Positions 33,162 through 41,645 of a stretch of DNA of 64,000 nt are shown here, piece after piece. The position numbers and the translations under genes are program-made. The stretch is from Rubrobacter calidifluminis (GTDB lineage Bacteria; Actinomycetota; Rubrobacteria; Rubrobacterales; Rubrobacteraceae), in the NCBI RefSeq assembly GCF_028617075.1, contig NZ_JAQKGV010000004.1:1-64000 (forward strand), in the 5' to 3' direction. Each line of letters opens with the position of its first letter. Within the stretch, counting starts at the first letter, position 1. The notes under the pieces are model-generated. The model had not been told where the DNA came from. It made no database searches and worked only from the letters and a program-made list of their open reading frames with translations.

Positions 33162-34220
33162 GGGACTGTCGCGGGAGGATATACCTCCGGGGCTCTTTTC
33201 AGGTTGTTGTGCGCACCCGCAGGATCGGCGGAGGAGGAGGCGGGCGGTGAGCAGGCGGCGGATGCCTCCTCCGTCGCGGGAGCGTTCCGTGATATCCAGG
33301 AGGGTGCGGACGGCCTCGCGGCCGAGGGCGCGGGTATCCTGGAAGACGGTGGAGAGGGGAGGGGTCGTGCTCTCGCCCTCTTCGAGGCCGTCGAAGCCGA
33401 TGACGGCGACGTCTTCGGGGGTTCGGAGGCCGGCCTCGTGCAGGGCGCGCAGGGCGCCGAAGGCCATCGGGTCGTTGGCGCAGAAGACGGCGTCGGGGTG
33501 GTGTGGCAGGAGGGAGCGCATCGCCCGGTAGCCGCCGGAACTGGTGAAGTCCGAGTGGCGGACGAGGTTTTGATCCGGCATGAGGCCCGCGTCGAGCAGG
33601 GCGGAGACGTAGCCGCCGTAACGGTCTATGGCGGGGATGACGTTGGCGGGGCCGCAGATCTTGGCTATCCTGCGCCGCCCGTGCTGGAGCAGGTGCGCGA
33701 CGGCCTGGCGGGCGGCCTCGCGGTTGTTCACGTCGACGAAGCTTATCTCCGGGTGGTGGGGGTGGCGGCCGACGAGGACGAAGGGGAAGTCGTCCTCGCA
33801 GAGCCGGGCGACGACGGGATCGTCGACCACGCTCGAGGCTATGACGATCCCGTCGAGGTGTCTGCCCCGGATCACACGCTGATAGAGCCGCTCAATGTTG
33901 CGCTGGTCTTCGGTGGTGTCCATGAGCAACATCAGGTTGTGGTCGGCCTCGTTGCACGCCCCGACCGCACCTTCGATCAGGCGGGGGAAGAAGGGATCGG
34001 AGAAAACGCTCCCGACCGCCCGCGGGATCAAAAGCCCGAAGATCCTCGTCCGCCTCGAAGCCAGGCTGCGCGCCGCCGCGTTCGGATGGTAGCCGTGCTC
34101 CTGGATCACCGCCTGCACCCGCCGCCTCACCTCGTCGCTCACCCGCGCATCGCCGTTCACCACCCGCGAGACCGTCGACCTCGATACTCCGGCCCTGCGC
34201 GCTATGTCCTCCAGGTTCAT
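33159..34220 (-). CDS. LacI-family regulator of the beta-glucoside locus (CebR-like)
   Basis: A 353-residue repressor. Residues 1-55 form the LacI helix-turn-helix and hinge (LEDIARRAGVSRSTVSRVVNGDARVSDEVRRR, shown only in part; ARSLASRRTRIFG hinge), followed by a periplasmic-binding-like sugar domain (FSDPFFPRLIEGA; VFCANDPMAFGALRAL; AVIGFDGLEEG). The C terminus has an unusual CGC motif (RRSCGCAQQ). ATG follows AGGTGGGGAG. An operator at 34230-34251 lies just before its start, so it likely represses itself as well as the divergent glucosidase operon, with release by an imported sugar. Confidence 0.9.
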   Translation of the reverse strand: MNLEDIARRAGVSRSTVSRVVNGDARVSDEVRRRVQAVIQEHGYHPNAAARSLASRRTRIFGLLIPRAVGSVFSDPFFPRLIEGAVGACNEADHNLMLLMDTTEDQRNIERLYQRVIRGRHLDGIVIASSVVDDPVVARLCEDDFPFVLVGRHPHHPEISFVDVNNREAARQAVAHLLQHGRRRIAKICGPANVIPAIDRYGGYVSALLDAGLMPDQNLVRHSDFTSSGGYRAMRSLLPHHPDAVFCANDPMAFGALRALHEAGLRTPEDVAVIGFDGLEEGESTTPPLSTVFQDTRALGREAVRTLLDITERSRDGGGIRRLLTARLLLRRSCGCAQQPEKSPGGISSRDSP

Positions 34221-34229
34221 CTCCCCACC

Positions 34230-34251
34230 TTTCTGGTAGCGCTCCCAGAAA
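34230..34251. promoter_or_regulatory. LacI/CebR-type operator O1 (near lacI)
   Basis: A 22-bp palindrome with arms TTTCTGGTAGC and GCTCCCAGAAA and one mismatched pair. Its core GGTAGCGCTCCC is one base from the TGGGAGCGCTCCCA box bound by CebR in Streptomyces. It lies 10 bp before the lacI start codon, where a bound repressor would block transcription or ribosome access. Confidence 0.75.
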
Positions 34252-34284
34252 ACAACCCCTTAATACCATCGTGGGAGCCGCTCC

Positions 34285-34306
34285 TTTGTGGGAGCGCTCC
34301 CACAAA
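34285..34306. promoter_or_regulatory. LacI/CebR-type operator O2 (near glucosidase)
   Basis: A perfect 22-bp palindrome with arms TTTGTGGGAGC and GCTCCCACAAA. Its inner 14 bp equal the known CebR box TGGGAGCGCTCCCA. The centre is 55 bp from that of O1, about five helical turns, which allows looping. An imperfect third copy (TGGGAGC, one extra base, GCTCC) sits at 34272-34284. The site is 60-80 bp upstream of the GH1 start, a position expected for repression. Confidence 0.85.
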
Positions 34307-34331
34307 AGTCATCGACAGTGTAAAGTGTTAG

Positions 34332-36124
<1,793 letters not shown>

Positions 36125-36125
36125 G

Positions 36126-37196
36126 ATGGGTGGCTGGTACCCGATAAAGCTCGAACCCCACCTCCGCACATACGCCTTCGGCGGGCGCATGTTCTGCGAG
36201 CGGCTCGGCCGGGAGGGCCTCCCGGAAGAAGACCTCGCCGAGAGCTGGGAGATAAGCGACTACCGCGACACCACCGGGCGGGTGGTTAACGGTGCCCACG
36301 CGGGGCGCACTTTGCACGAGCTTATCGAGGAATTCCCGGATGAGCTCGTCGGGGAGGGCTGGCGCGGGCCGCACTTCCCGCTCCTTCTCAAGTTCCTCGA
36401 CGCCTCCGGAATGCTTCCCGTCCACCTGCACGCGGACGACGAGACCGCGCGCAGGAAGTACGGCGAGCCGAACGGCAAGACCGAGGCGTGGCACATCCTG
36501 TGGTCGGAGCCGGGGGCGAGCGTGCTCGCCGGGGTAAGGGAGGGCTTCTCGCGCGAGGAGCTCGCGGACGCCCTGTGGAGAGGGGACTACGACGCGGTGA
36601 TGCTCCGCCACGGGGTGCGGCCGGGCGACACCGTCTACGTCCCCGGCGGGGTGCTGCACTCCTTCGGGCCCGGCATGCTCGTCTACGAGGTGCAGCAGAC
36701 CTCCGACCTCGGGCAGTTCGCGAGCCCTTACGACCTCTACGGCAACCCGCTGGACGAGAAGACCCGCCGCCGCAACATCGAGGAGGTGCTGGACGAGCTG
36801 CGGACGGACGTCCGTCCGCGTCCGAACCCGGGGCTCACCGTCCGGGAGGGAGGGAACACCCGCACCTTCTGCTGCGCCGGGCCGCACTTCGCGCTGGAGA
36901 GGTGGGAGCTCGCGGAGGAGTGGACCGAGCCCGCACATCCGCAGAGGTTCGTCGCGCTCACGGTCGTCGGGGAAGGGGCGGTGCGCATCGAGTACGAGGG
37001 CGGGACGGAGCTCCTGGGAAGGGCTACCTCCTGCATCCTTCCGGCCGCCCTCGGCGCGGCGCACCTCGTGCCGGAGGGGCGGACGGTCGTGCTCGCCTCG
37101 TACGTGCCGGACCTCGAGCGGGACGTGGCCGGGCCGCTGCGGGAGGCGGGGTGCCCTGAGGGGCAGATCTCGGCCCTCGGGGAGGTGGTGTTCTGA
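36126..37196 (+). CDS. manA: Class I mannose-6-phosphate isomerase
   Basis: A 356-residue cupin-fold zinc enzyme that interconverts mannose-6-phosphate and fructose-6-phosphate. Zinc ligands are visible in LPVHLHADDETARRK and GKTEAWHILW, with the C-terminal His region in VYVPGGVLHSFG. It starts one base after the VOC stop. Alongside a PfkB kinase it could feed sugars from glucosides or mannosides into glycolysis, or supply mannose-6-phosphate for GDP-mannose and mannosylglycerate, a solute known in Rubrobacter. This second use is inferred from the likely organism. Confidence 0.9.
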   Translation: MGGWYPIKLEPHLRTYAFGGRMFCERLGREGLPEEDLAESWEISDYRDTTGRVVNGAHAGRTLHELIEEFPDELVGEGWRGPHFPLLLKFLDASGMLPVHLHADDETARRKYGEPNGKTEAWHILWSEPGASVLAGVREGFSREELADALWRGDYDAVMLRHGVRPGDTVYVPGGVLHSFGPGMLVYEVQQTSDLGQFASPYDLYGNPLDEKTRRRNIEEVLDELRTDVRPRPNPGLTVREGGNTRTFCCAGPHFALERWELAEEWTEPAHPQRFVALTVVGEGAVRIEYEGGTELLGRATSCILPAALGAAHLVPEGRTVVLASYVPDLERDVAGPLREAGCPEGQISALGEVVF

Positions 37197-37209
37197 GGGG
37201 AGGTTCACT

Positions 37210-38187
37210 CTGGGACGCGTAGTCGCGCTGGGCGAGGTGGTCGCGGACGTCTACCGGGGGGAGTCCTCATCACCGGTCGAGCTCCCATTCGTCGCCCGAC
37301 CCGGCGGGGCCCCGGCGAACGTGGCCGTCGCCGCATCCAGGCTCGGTTGCCCGGCCGCTTTCGTGGGCGGCGTCGGGAAGGACCTCTTCGGGGACTTCAT
37401 CCTGCGGGCGCTCGAGGCTGAAGGGGTGGACGTCTCGGGGGTGGTGCGGCAGGAGCCGCCTGTACGGACCTCGCTCGCGTTCGTCGAGATCTTCGAGGAC
37501 GGAGACAGGGAGTTCACCTTCTACCGCACCGCCCCCGCCGCCGACGAGCTGCTGCGGGAGGAGGACGTCCCGCGGGATCTCGTCTCGGGAGCCTCGTTCG
37601 TCAACTTCGGGAGCATCCCCCTGATCGAAGAACCCGTGCGCTCGGCTACCTTCCATGCGGCCCGCCTGGCCGGCGAGGCCGGTGTGCCGGTGGCCTTCGA
37701 CGTGAACTTCCGGGCCCATCTGTGGCGCGACCCGGAGGTTGCGCGCCGGACGGTGTGGGAGATGGCGGGCCTGGCCTCGATCGTGAAGCTGAGCGGGGAC
37801 GAGCTGCGACCGCTGCTCGGCACCTCGGACTGCGAGGAGGCCGCCGCGATCCTCCTCGGGCGCGGGGTCCGGATGGTCCTCGTCAGCCTCGGCGGGGAGG
37901 GAGCATTCTACGCCACCCCGGCTTTCCGGGGGCGGGTCCCCGCGTTCCCGGTCGAGGTGGTGGACGCGACCGGGGCGGGGGACGCCTTCCTCGCGGCCGT
38001 GCTCGTGCACCTCGCGGAGGACGGGGTGAGCCTCTCGGAGGAGGGGTCGGTGCGCGAGGCGGTGCGGCGGGGAGCGGCGGCGGGCGCGCTCGCCTGCACG
38101 GGCTACGGGGCGATGGGGACGCTCCCGACCCGCGAGGAACTGGAGCGGTTTTTGTCCTCGGGGCCCGCTAGCGTCTCACCCGGCTGA
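37210..38187 (+). CDS. PfkB-family sugar kinase (fructokinase-like), probable CTG start
   Basis: About 325 residues. The N-terminal family motif GEVVADVY, the lid GGAPANVAVAASRLG, and the catalytic DATGAGDAFLAAVL are clear. The closest type is fructokinase or 2-keto-3-deoxygluconate kinase. The first usual start in frame is GTG 37237, which would cut off RVVALGE, part of the conserved first strand. CTG 37210, preceded by GGGGAGG with 7 bp spacing, gives LGRVVALGEVV and matches the family. Its 3' end overlaps the convergent NIF3 gene by 20 bp. Operon with manA fits conversion of fructose to fructose-6-phosphate. Confidence 0.87.
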   Translation: MGRVVALGEVVADVYRGESSSPVELPFVARPGGAPANVAVAASRLGCPAAFVGGVGKDLFGDFILRALEAEGVDVSGVVRQEPPVRTSLAFVEIFEDGDREFTFYRTAPAADELLREEDVPRDLVSGASFVNFGSIPLIEEPVRSATFHAARLAGEAGVPVAFDVNFRAHLWRDPEVARRTVWEMAGLASIVKLSGDELRPLLGTSDCEEAAAILLGRGVRMVLVSLGGEGAFYATPAFRGRVPAFPVEVVDATGAGDAFLAAVLVHLAEDGVSLSEEGSVREAVRRGAAAGALACTGYGAMGTLPTREELERFLSSGPASVSPG

Positions 38188-39274
38188 CCCCGACCGGGAC
38201 GTCCACCAGATTGGCGAGCCGGTTCGCCAGCGGTTCGAGTGAGGGTAGCTCTGTCGGGGCGTGTCCGGCGTCTATCGCCGCGAGGCCTGAAGAATCGGCG
38301 AGCAGCGCGTCGTGGTAGTCGAGGTCGCCGGTGACGTAGGCCTGCGCGTCCGAGGCTGCAACCTCGTGGATGAACGTTCCCCCGGAGCCGCCGAGGACCG
38401 CGACGCGTTCGATCTTCTCCCCGGGGTCCACCAAAAGCCGGGCCGAAAATCCCAGAGAGGTCGAGACGTGCTCCGCGAGCTCCGGGGCGGACATCGGGCG
38501 CGGGAGGCGTCCGATCCTGCCGTAACCGCACCCCGGCGGGTGGCCTTCGATCGGGTAGAGGTCGAGCGCGGGTTCCTCGTAGGGGTGGGCGGCTCGCGCC
38601 TCGGAGGCGGCGCGGGCGGCCAGGTGCGCCGGGACTACGGTCTCGAGCCTCACCTCGGAGACCGCCTCGAGCCGTCCGGCCTCGCCCGCGTAGGGGCTGG
38701 TGTCCTCCCCACCCAGGAAGGTCCCGGTGCCGGCGGTGCGGAAGGTGCAGCGGGTGTAGCCGCCGATCACGCCGGCCCCGGCCCGCGCGAGCGCCTCCGC
38801 GACCTCCTCCACGGCCTCCTCCGGGACGAAGACGACCAGCTTGTTCATGCGACCGCGCGGCGAGAGGACCTCGAGCGGCTCTTCGAGCCCCAGTGCCCGT
38901 GCGAGCGCGACGGAGACCCCGTCCGGGGCCGCGTCGTAGTTGGTGTGCGCGGCGTAGACGGCGATCCCGGAGCGGACGGCGCGTGAGATGAGGCTCCCGG
39001 GATAGCGGGAGGTGTCCACCCGGTCCAGGCCGCCGAAGATCAGGGGGTGGTGGAAGAGCAGGAAGTCCGCGCCGCTCTCCTCCGCCTCGTCGAAGACCTC
39101 GGGGAGCGGGGTGAGCGCGACCAGGACCCGCTCGACCTCTTCTTCCGGGCTCCCGACCTGGAGCCCCGGGTTGTCCCACTCCTCGGCGAGCGCCGTGGGG
39201 GCTATCTCCTCCATGGCCCGTGCGATATCTCTTACAAGCGTCACCATCTCCTCCCCTGTAGAATTCGCTCCCAT
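38168..39274 (-). CDS. NIF3-like dinuclear metal-centre protein (YqfO type)
   Basis: A 368-residue NIF3/DUF34 protein with the inserted middle domain found in YqfO. The metal-site motifs are DFLLFHHPLIFGG (His pair), YAAHTNYDAAPDG (His, Asp), and GDLDYHDALLADSSG near the C terminus. The inserted domain spans about residues 130-240. The fold binds two metals and has been linked to GTP cyclohydrolase I-like reactions, but the function is unproven. ATG overlaps the divergent start of the next gene by 2 bp, so the two share a promoter region inside each other's coding sequence. Confidence 0.9.
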   Translation of the reverse strand: MGANSTGEEMVTLVRDIARAMEEIAPTALAEEWDNPGLQVGSPEEEVERVLVALTPLPEVFDEAEESGADFLLFHHPLIFGGLDRVDTSRYPGSLISRAVRSGIAVYAAHTNYDAAPDGVSVALARALGLEEPLEVLSPRGRMNKLVVFVPEEAVEEVAEALARAGAGVIGGYTRCTFRTAGTGTFLGGEDTSPYAGEAGRLEAVSEVRLETVVPAHLAARAASEARAAHPYEEPALDLYPIEGHPPGCGYGRIGRLPRPMSAPELAEHVSTSLGFSARLLVDPGEKIERVAVLGGSGGTFIHEVAASDAQAYVTGDLDYHDALLADSSGLAAIDAGHAPTELPSLEPLANRLANLVDVPVGVSRVRR

Positions 39275-39851
39275 GAGGGCTTCAAGGATAGCGGAGATCC
39301 TCTCCGCCGCGACCCGGCTGCCGCTGCTGGCGGTGCCGCTCTTCTTCGTCGTCGGCTTCTACGCCGCCGGGTGGGAGGGTGTGGCGTGGGCCGTCGTCTG
39401 CGTGCTCCTGACGAGCGGGCTCTCGCTCGCGTACCTGCGGCATCTGGTGCGGACGGGTAAAGTGGAGGACCCGGGCAGGATCCTCAAGGCCGAGCGGGTG
39501 CGGCCTCTGTGGGTGGTGGCGGGTTTCCACGCCGGGGCCTGGGCGCTGGTGAGCGCGCTCGGCGGACCCGCGGAGCTTCGGGCCGTGCTGCTCTCCTACG
39601 CGCTCTCGACGGTGGCCTTCGCCCTGATCACGCCGCTCGCCAAGCTCTCGCTGCACGCGGCGGGTGCGGCCGGGGTCCTGGTGTGCCTGGTGCGGGTCTT
39701 CGGTCCGGTGGGCGGCGTGTTCATCCCGCTTTTCCTGGCTATCTGCTGGTCCCGCGCCGCGCTCGGGCGTCACACCGCCGCCGAGCTCGCGCTCGGGACG
39801 CTGGTCGGCGGGATCGGCACCTGGGTCGCCTTCGCGCACATGGTGGCCTGA
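39273..39851 (+). CDS. PAP2-related membrane protein (degenerate motifs)
   Basis: A 192-residue membrane protein with about six hydrophobic segments. It has parts of the PAP2 phosphatase signature: K..RP as KAERVRP in the cytoplasmic loop and SRxxxxxH as SRAALGRHTAAE near the C terminus. The central PSGH block is only SLHAAG. Family enzymes dephosphorylate lipid phosphates such as undecaprenyl diphosphate. Because the Asp after the last His is Glu and motif 2 is weak, catalytic activity is uncertain. ATG overlaps the oppositely oriented NIF3 start. Confidence 0.7.
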   Translation: MRASRIAEILSAATRLPLLAVPLFFVVGFYAAGWEGVAWAVVCVLLTSGLSLAYLRHLVRTGKVEDPGRILKAERVRPLWVVAGFHAGAWALVSALGGPAELRAVLLSYALSTVAFALITPLAKLSLHAAGAAGVLVCLVRVFGPVGGVFIPLFLAICWSRAALGRHTAAELALGTLVGGIGTWVAFAHMVA

Positions 39852-39917
39852 TCCCTCGAGCTCGCCGGGGTACAATCGATTCCGGTCCTGCATCTTCATC
39901 GGGGGTGTCTCTACGTC

Positions 39918-40670
39918 TTGGTGAACCTCTACGCTTTGGGGGCGGCTTTCATCGGCACCGGTGTCGAGATGGTCGAGGCGCTCACGATCGTGCTCGCCGT
40001 CGGCGCGGTGCGCGGCTGGCGGGGCGCGCTGCTCGGCGCGCTCTCCGCGGCGCTGGTGCTCGCGGCGCTCGTGGCGGGTGTGGGCGCGCCGCTCGCCTCC
40101 GCGATGGGCCTCTTCTGGGTCCAGATCCCCGTCGGGATCTTCCTGCTCCTCTTCGGCGCGCGCTGGCTCAGGAAGGCGATCCTGCGCTACGGCGGACTAA
40201 AGACCCTCCACGACGAGGCGGAGAGCTACGAGGAGGAACGCGGCCGTCTCGAGGGGGCGGGCGAGGGAGGGAACCTGGCGGGCGTGGACCGTCTGGCCTT
40301 CGCTACCGCCTTCGGCGGCACCTTCCTGGAGGGACTCGAGGCCGTATTCATCGTCATCGCCTTCGGTCTCGGCTCGGGGGCGATGTCCTCGAGCGTCCTC
40401 GGCGCGGCGCTCGCGGTGGGGGCGGTGGTGCTGGCCGGGGTGCTTCTGCGCCGGCCGCTCACCAGGGTCCCGGAGAACACGCTCAAGTTCGTCGTCGGGG
40501 TGATGCTCACCAGCTTCGGGACGTTCTGGGTGGGCGAGGGGCTCGGGGTGGCGTGGCCGCAGGGCGACCTGTCGATCGTCTACCTGGCGGCGAGCCTCCT
40601 GGTGTTCTCGTGGGTCGAGGTCCGGCGCATGAGGCGTCTTCCGGTCCTGCGCGGGAAGAGGGTGCGGTGA
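39918..40670 (+). CDS. COG4280-like membrane protein with paired ExxEA repeats
   Basis: A 250-residue polytopic protein with two related halves, each opening with an acidic motif inside a helix: GVEMVEALTIVLAVGAVR near residue 15 and FLEGLEAVFIVIAFGLG near 138. The pattern recalls the REGLEA motif of FTR1-type iron permeases and TerC/UPF0016 cation transporters, so cation transport is the best guess. A charged cytoplasmic loop (ESYEEERGRLEGAGEG) separates the halves. TTG or GTG start near 39918 after a spacer of 66 bp. Coupled to the next small gene by TGATG overlap. Confidence 0.75.
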   Translation: MVNLYALGAAFIGTGVEMVEALTIVLAVGAVRGWRGALLGALSAALVLAALVAGVGAPLASAMGLFWVQIPVGIFLLLFGARWLRKAILRYGGLKTLHDEAESYEEERGRLEGAGEGGNLAGVDRLAFATAFGGTFLEGLEAVFIVIAFGLGSGAMSSSVLGAALAVGAVVLAGVLLRRPLTRVPENTLKFVVGVMLTSFGTFWVGEGLGVAWPQGDLSIVYLAASLLVFSWVEVRRMRRLPVLRGKRVR

Positions 40671-40918
40671 TGGCTTTGCTGCGGGAGCTCGTCGGGCTCG
40701 TGGCCGACGACGGGCGTCTGGTCTGGACGGTGGTCCTCGCGCTCGTGGTGAGCGCGGTGCTCGGCCGGCTCGGGCTGGGAGCTGTGGCGACGGTGGTGCT
40801 CTGGGGCGGCGTCCTCTTCGCGCTCGTGCTCTCGGTCGAGCACCAGATCAGGCTTCGCAAGAAGGACCGCTGGGACTGTCCGGATCCCCACGGTAGATGG
40901 CGCGGTACCAGATCGTAG
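40670..40918 (+). CDS. Small hypothetical membrane protein
   Basis: An 82-residue protein with two hydrophobic segments (VWTVVLALVVSAVLG and GAVATVVLWGGVLFALVLS) and a basic tail (RLRKKDRWDCPDPHGRWRG). Its ATG overlaps the stop of the COG4280-like gene (TGATG), so the two are coupled and the small protein may be a partner subunit. I recognise no family. Its last 71 bp overlap the 3' end of the convergent TetR gene. Confidence 0.65.
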   Translation: MALLRELVGLVADDGRLVWTVVLALVVSAVLGRLGLGAVATVVLWGGVLFALVLSVEHQIRLRKKDRWDCPDPHGRWRGTRS

Positions 40919-41519
40919 AGAGCGTGTCCACGAGCTCTTCTTCCGATGGGGCCACCCGGGAACCGAGCGTGCTCGCGTAGAAGCACCGCTCGTTCATCCA
41001 CACCAGGGCCCGCGCCAGCTCTTCTGCCTCCGGGGGACCTTCCGGAGCGAGACCCCGGCGCCTCATCCGGAGGATCTTGCGCCGCAGCCCCTCGACGAAG
41101 CGCCCGATGCCCTCCTCGTAGAGCGCCCGGGAGTTCGGCTCGGTGGCCCACGTCTGCGCCGCCGCCCGGAGCACGTGCCCCCACTCGCGCCACAGCCGGG
41201 CCGTGGCCTCTATCCGCATCCTGATGTCCTCCAGCGGATCGAGCCCTTCCTCGGGCTCCGCATCCGCCGCCTCGTACATCTCCTCCCTCACCAGCGCCGC
41301 GAGCCGCGCCAGCGCCGCCTCCTTCGACTCGAAGTAGAAGTAGAACGTCGGGCGGGAGATGCCCGCGCCCCGCGCCAGCTCCCCTACCTCGATCCTCTCG
41401 AGCGGCTTTTCCGCCAGAAGCCTCTCCAGCGTGCCGAGCAGCGCCTCCTCCCGCAGGTCTCCCTTGTACGGTCTCCTGCGGCGTACGCCCGCGCTCCTGG
41501 TGCGTGATCGTCCCACCAT
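40848..41519 (-). CDS. TetR-family regulator of the acyl-CoA ligase locus
   Basis: A 223-residue regulator with an N-terminal helix-turn-helix (LLGTLERLLAEKPLERIEV; ARGAGISRPTFYFYFESKEA) and an all-helical effector domain. The N terminus is very basic (VGRSRTRSAGVRRRRPYKG). Divergent from the acyl-CoA ligase gene, which suggests acyl-CoA or fatty acid as effector, by analogy with FadR-type TetR proteins. ATG at 41519 is inside a longer open frame without conserved residues upstream. The C terminus overlaps the small membrane gene. Confidence 0.88.
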   Translation of the reverse strand: MVGRSRTRSAGVRRRRPYKGDLREEALLGTLERLLAEKPLERIEVGELARGAGISRPTFYFYFESKEAALARLAALVREEMYEAADAEPEEGLDPLEDIRMRIEATARLWREWGHVLRAAAQTWATEPNSRALYEEGIGRFVEGLRRKILRMRRRGLAPEGPPEAEELARALVWMNERCFYASTLGSRVAPSEEELVDTLSTIWYRAIYRGDPDSPSGPSCEA

Positions 41520-41580
41520 CCCGCGCGATTCTAGCAGAGTACACGGACGAAGAACGCGTGTCGTCAAAAACAAACATCCG

Positions 41581-41609
41581 TTGATAAACTCTTTTGTGGT
41601 TGCTAACCT
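41581..41609 (+). promoter_or_regulatory. Candidate promoter of the acyl-CoA ligase gene
   Basis: TTGATA at 41581-41586 is spaced 17 bp from TAACCT at 41604-41609, ahead of the ligase ATG at 41646. The -35 is close to consensus and the -10 is weaker. The AT-rich AAAAACAAACA just upstream lies between the TetR start and this promoter and may hold the TetR site. Confidence 0.45.
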
Positions 41610-41645
41610 CTGGTGGGAGAGGCACTTTCGGGGAGAGGAGGCGTT

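Noticed and set aside
33173-33188. GGAGG-ATATA-CCTCC inverted repeat near the sugar-binding gene as a LacI operator
   Set aside because: It falls in the 3' coding part of lacI and does not match the GGGAGCGCTCCC core of the true operators.
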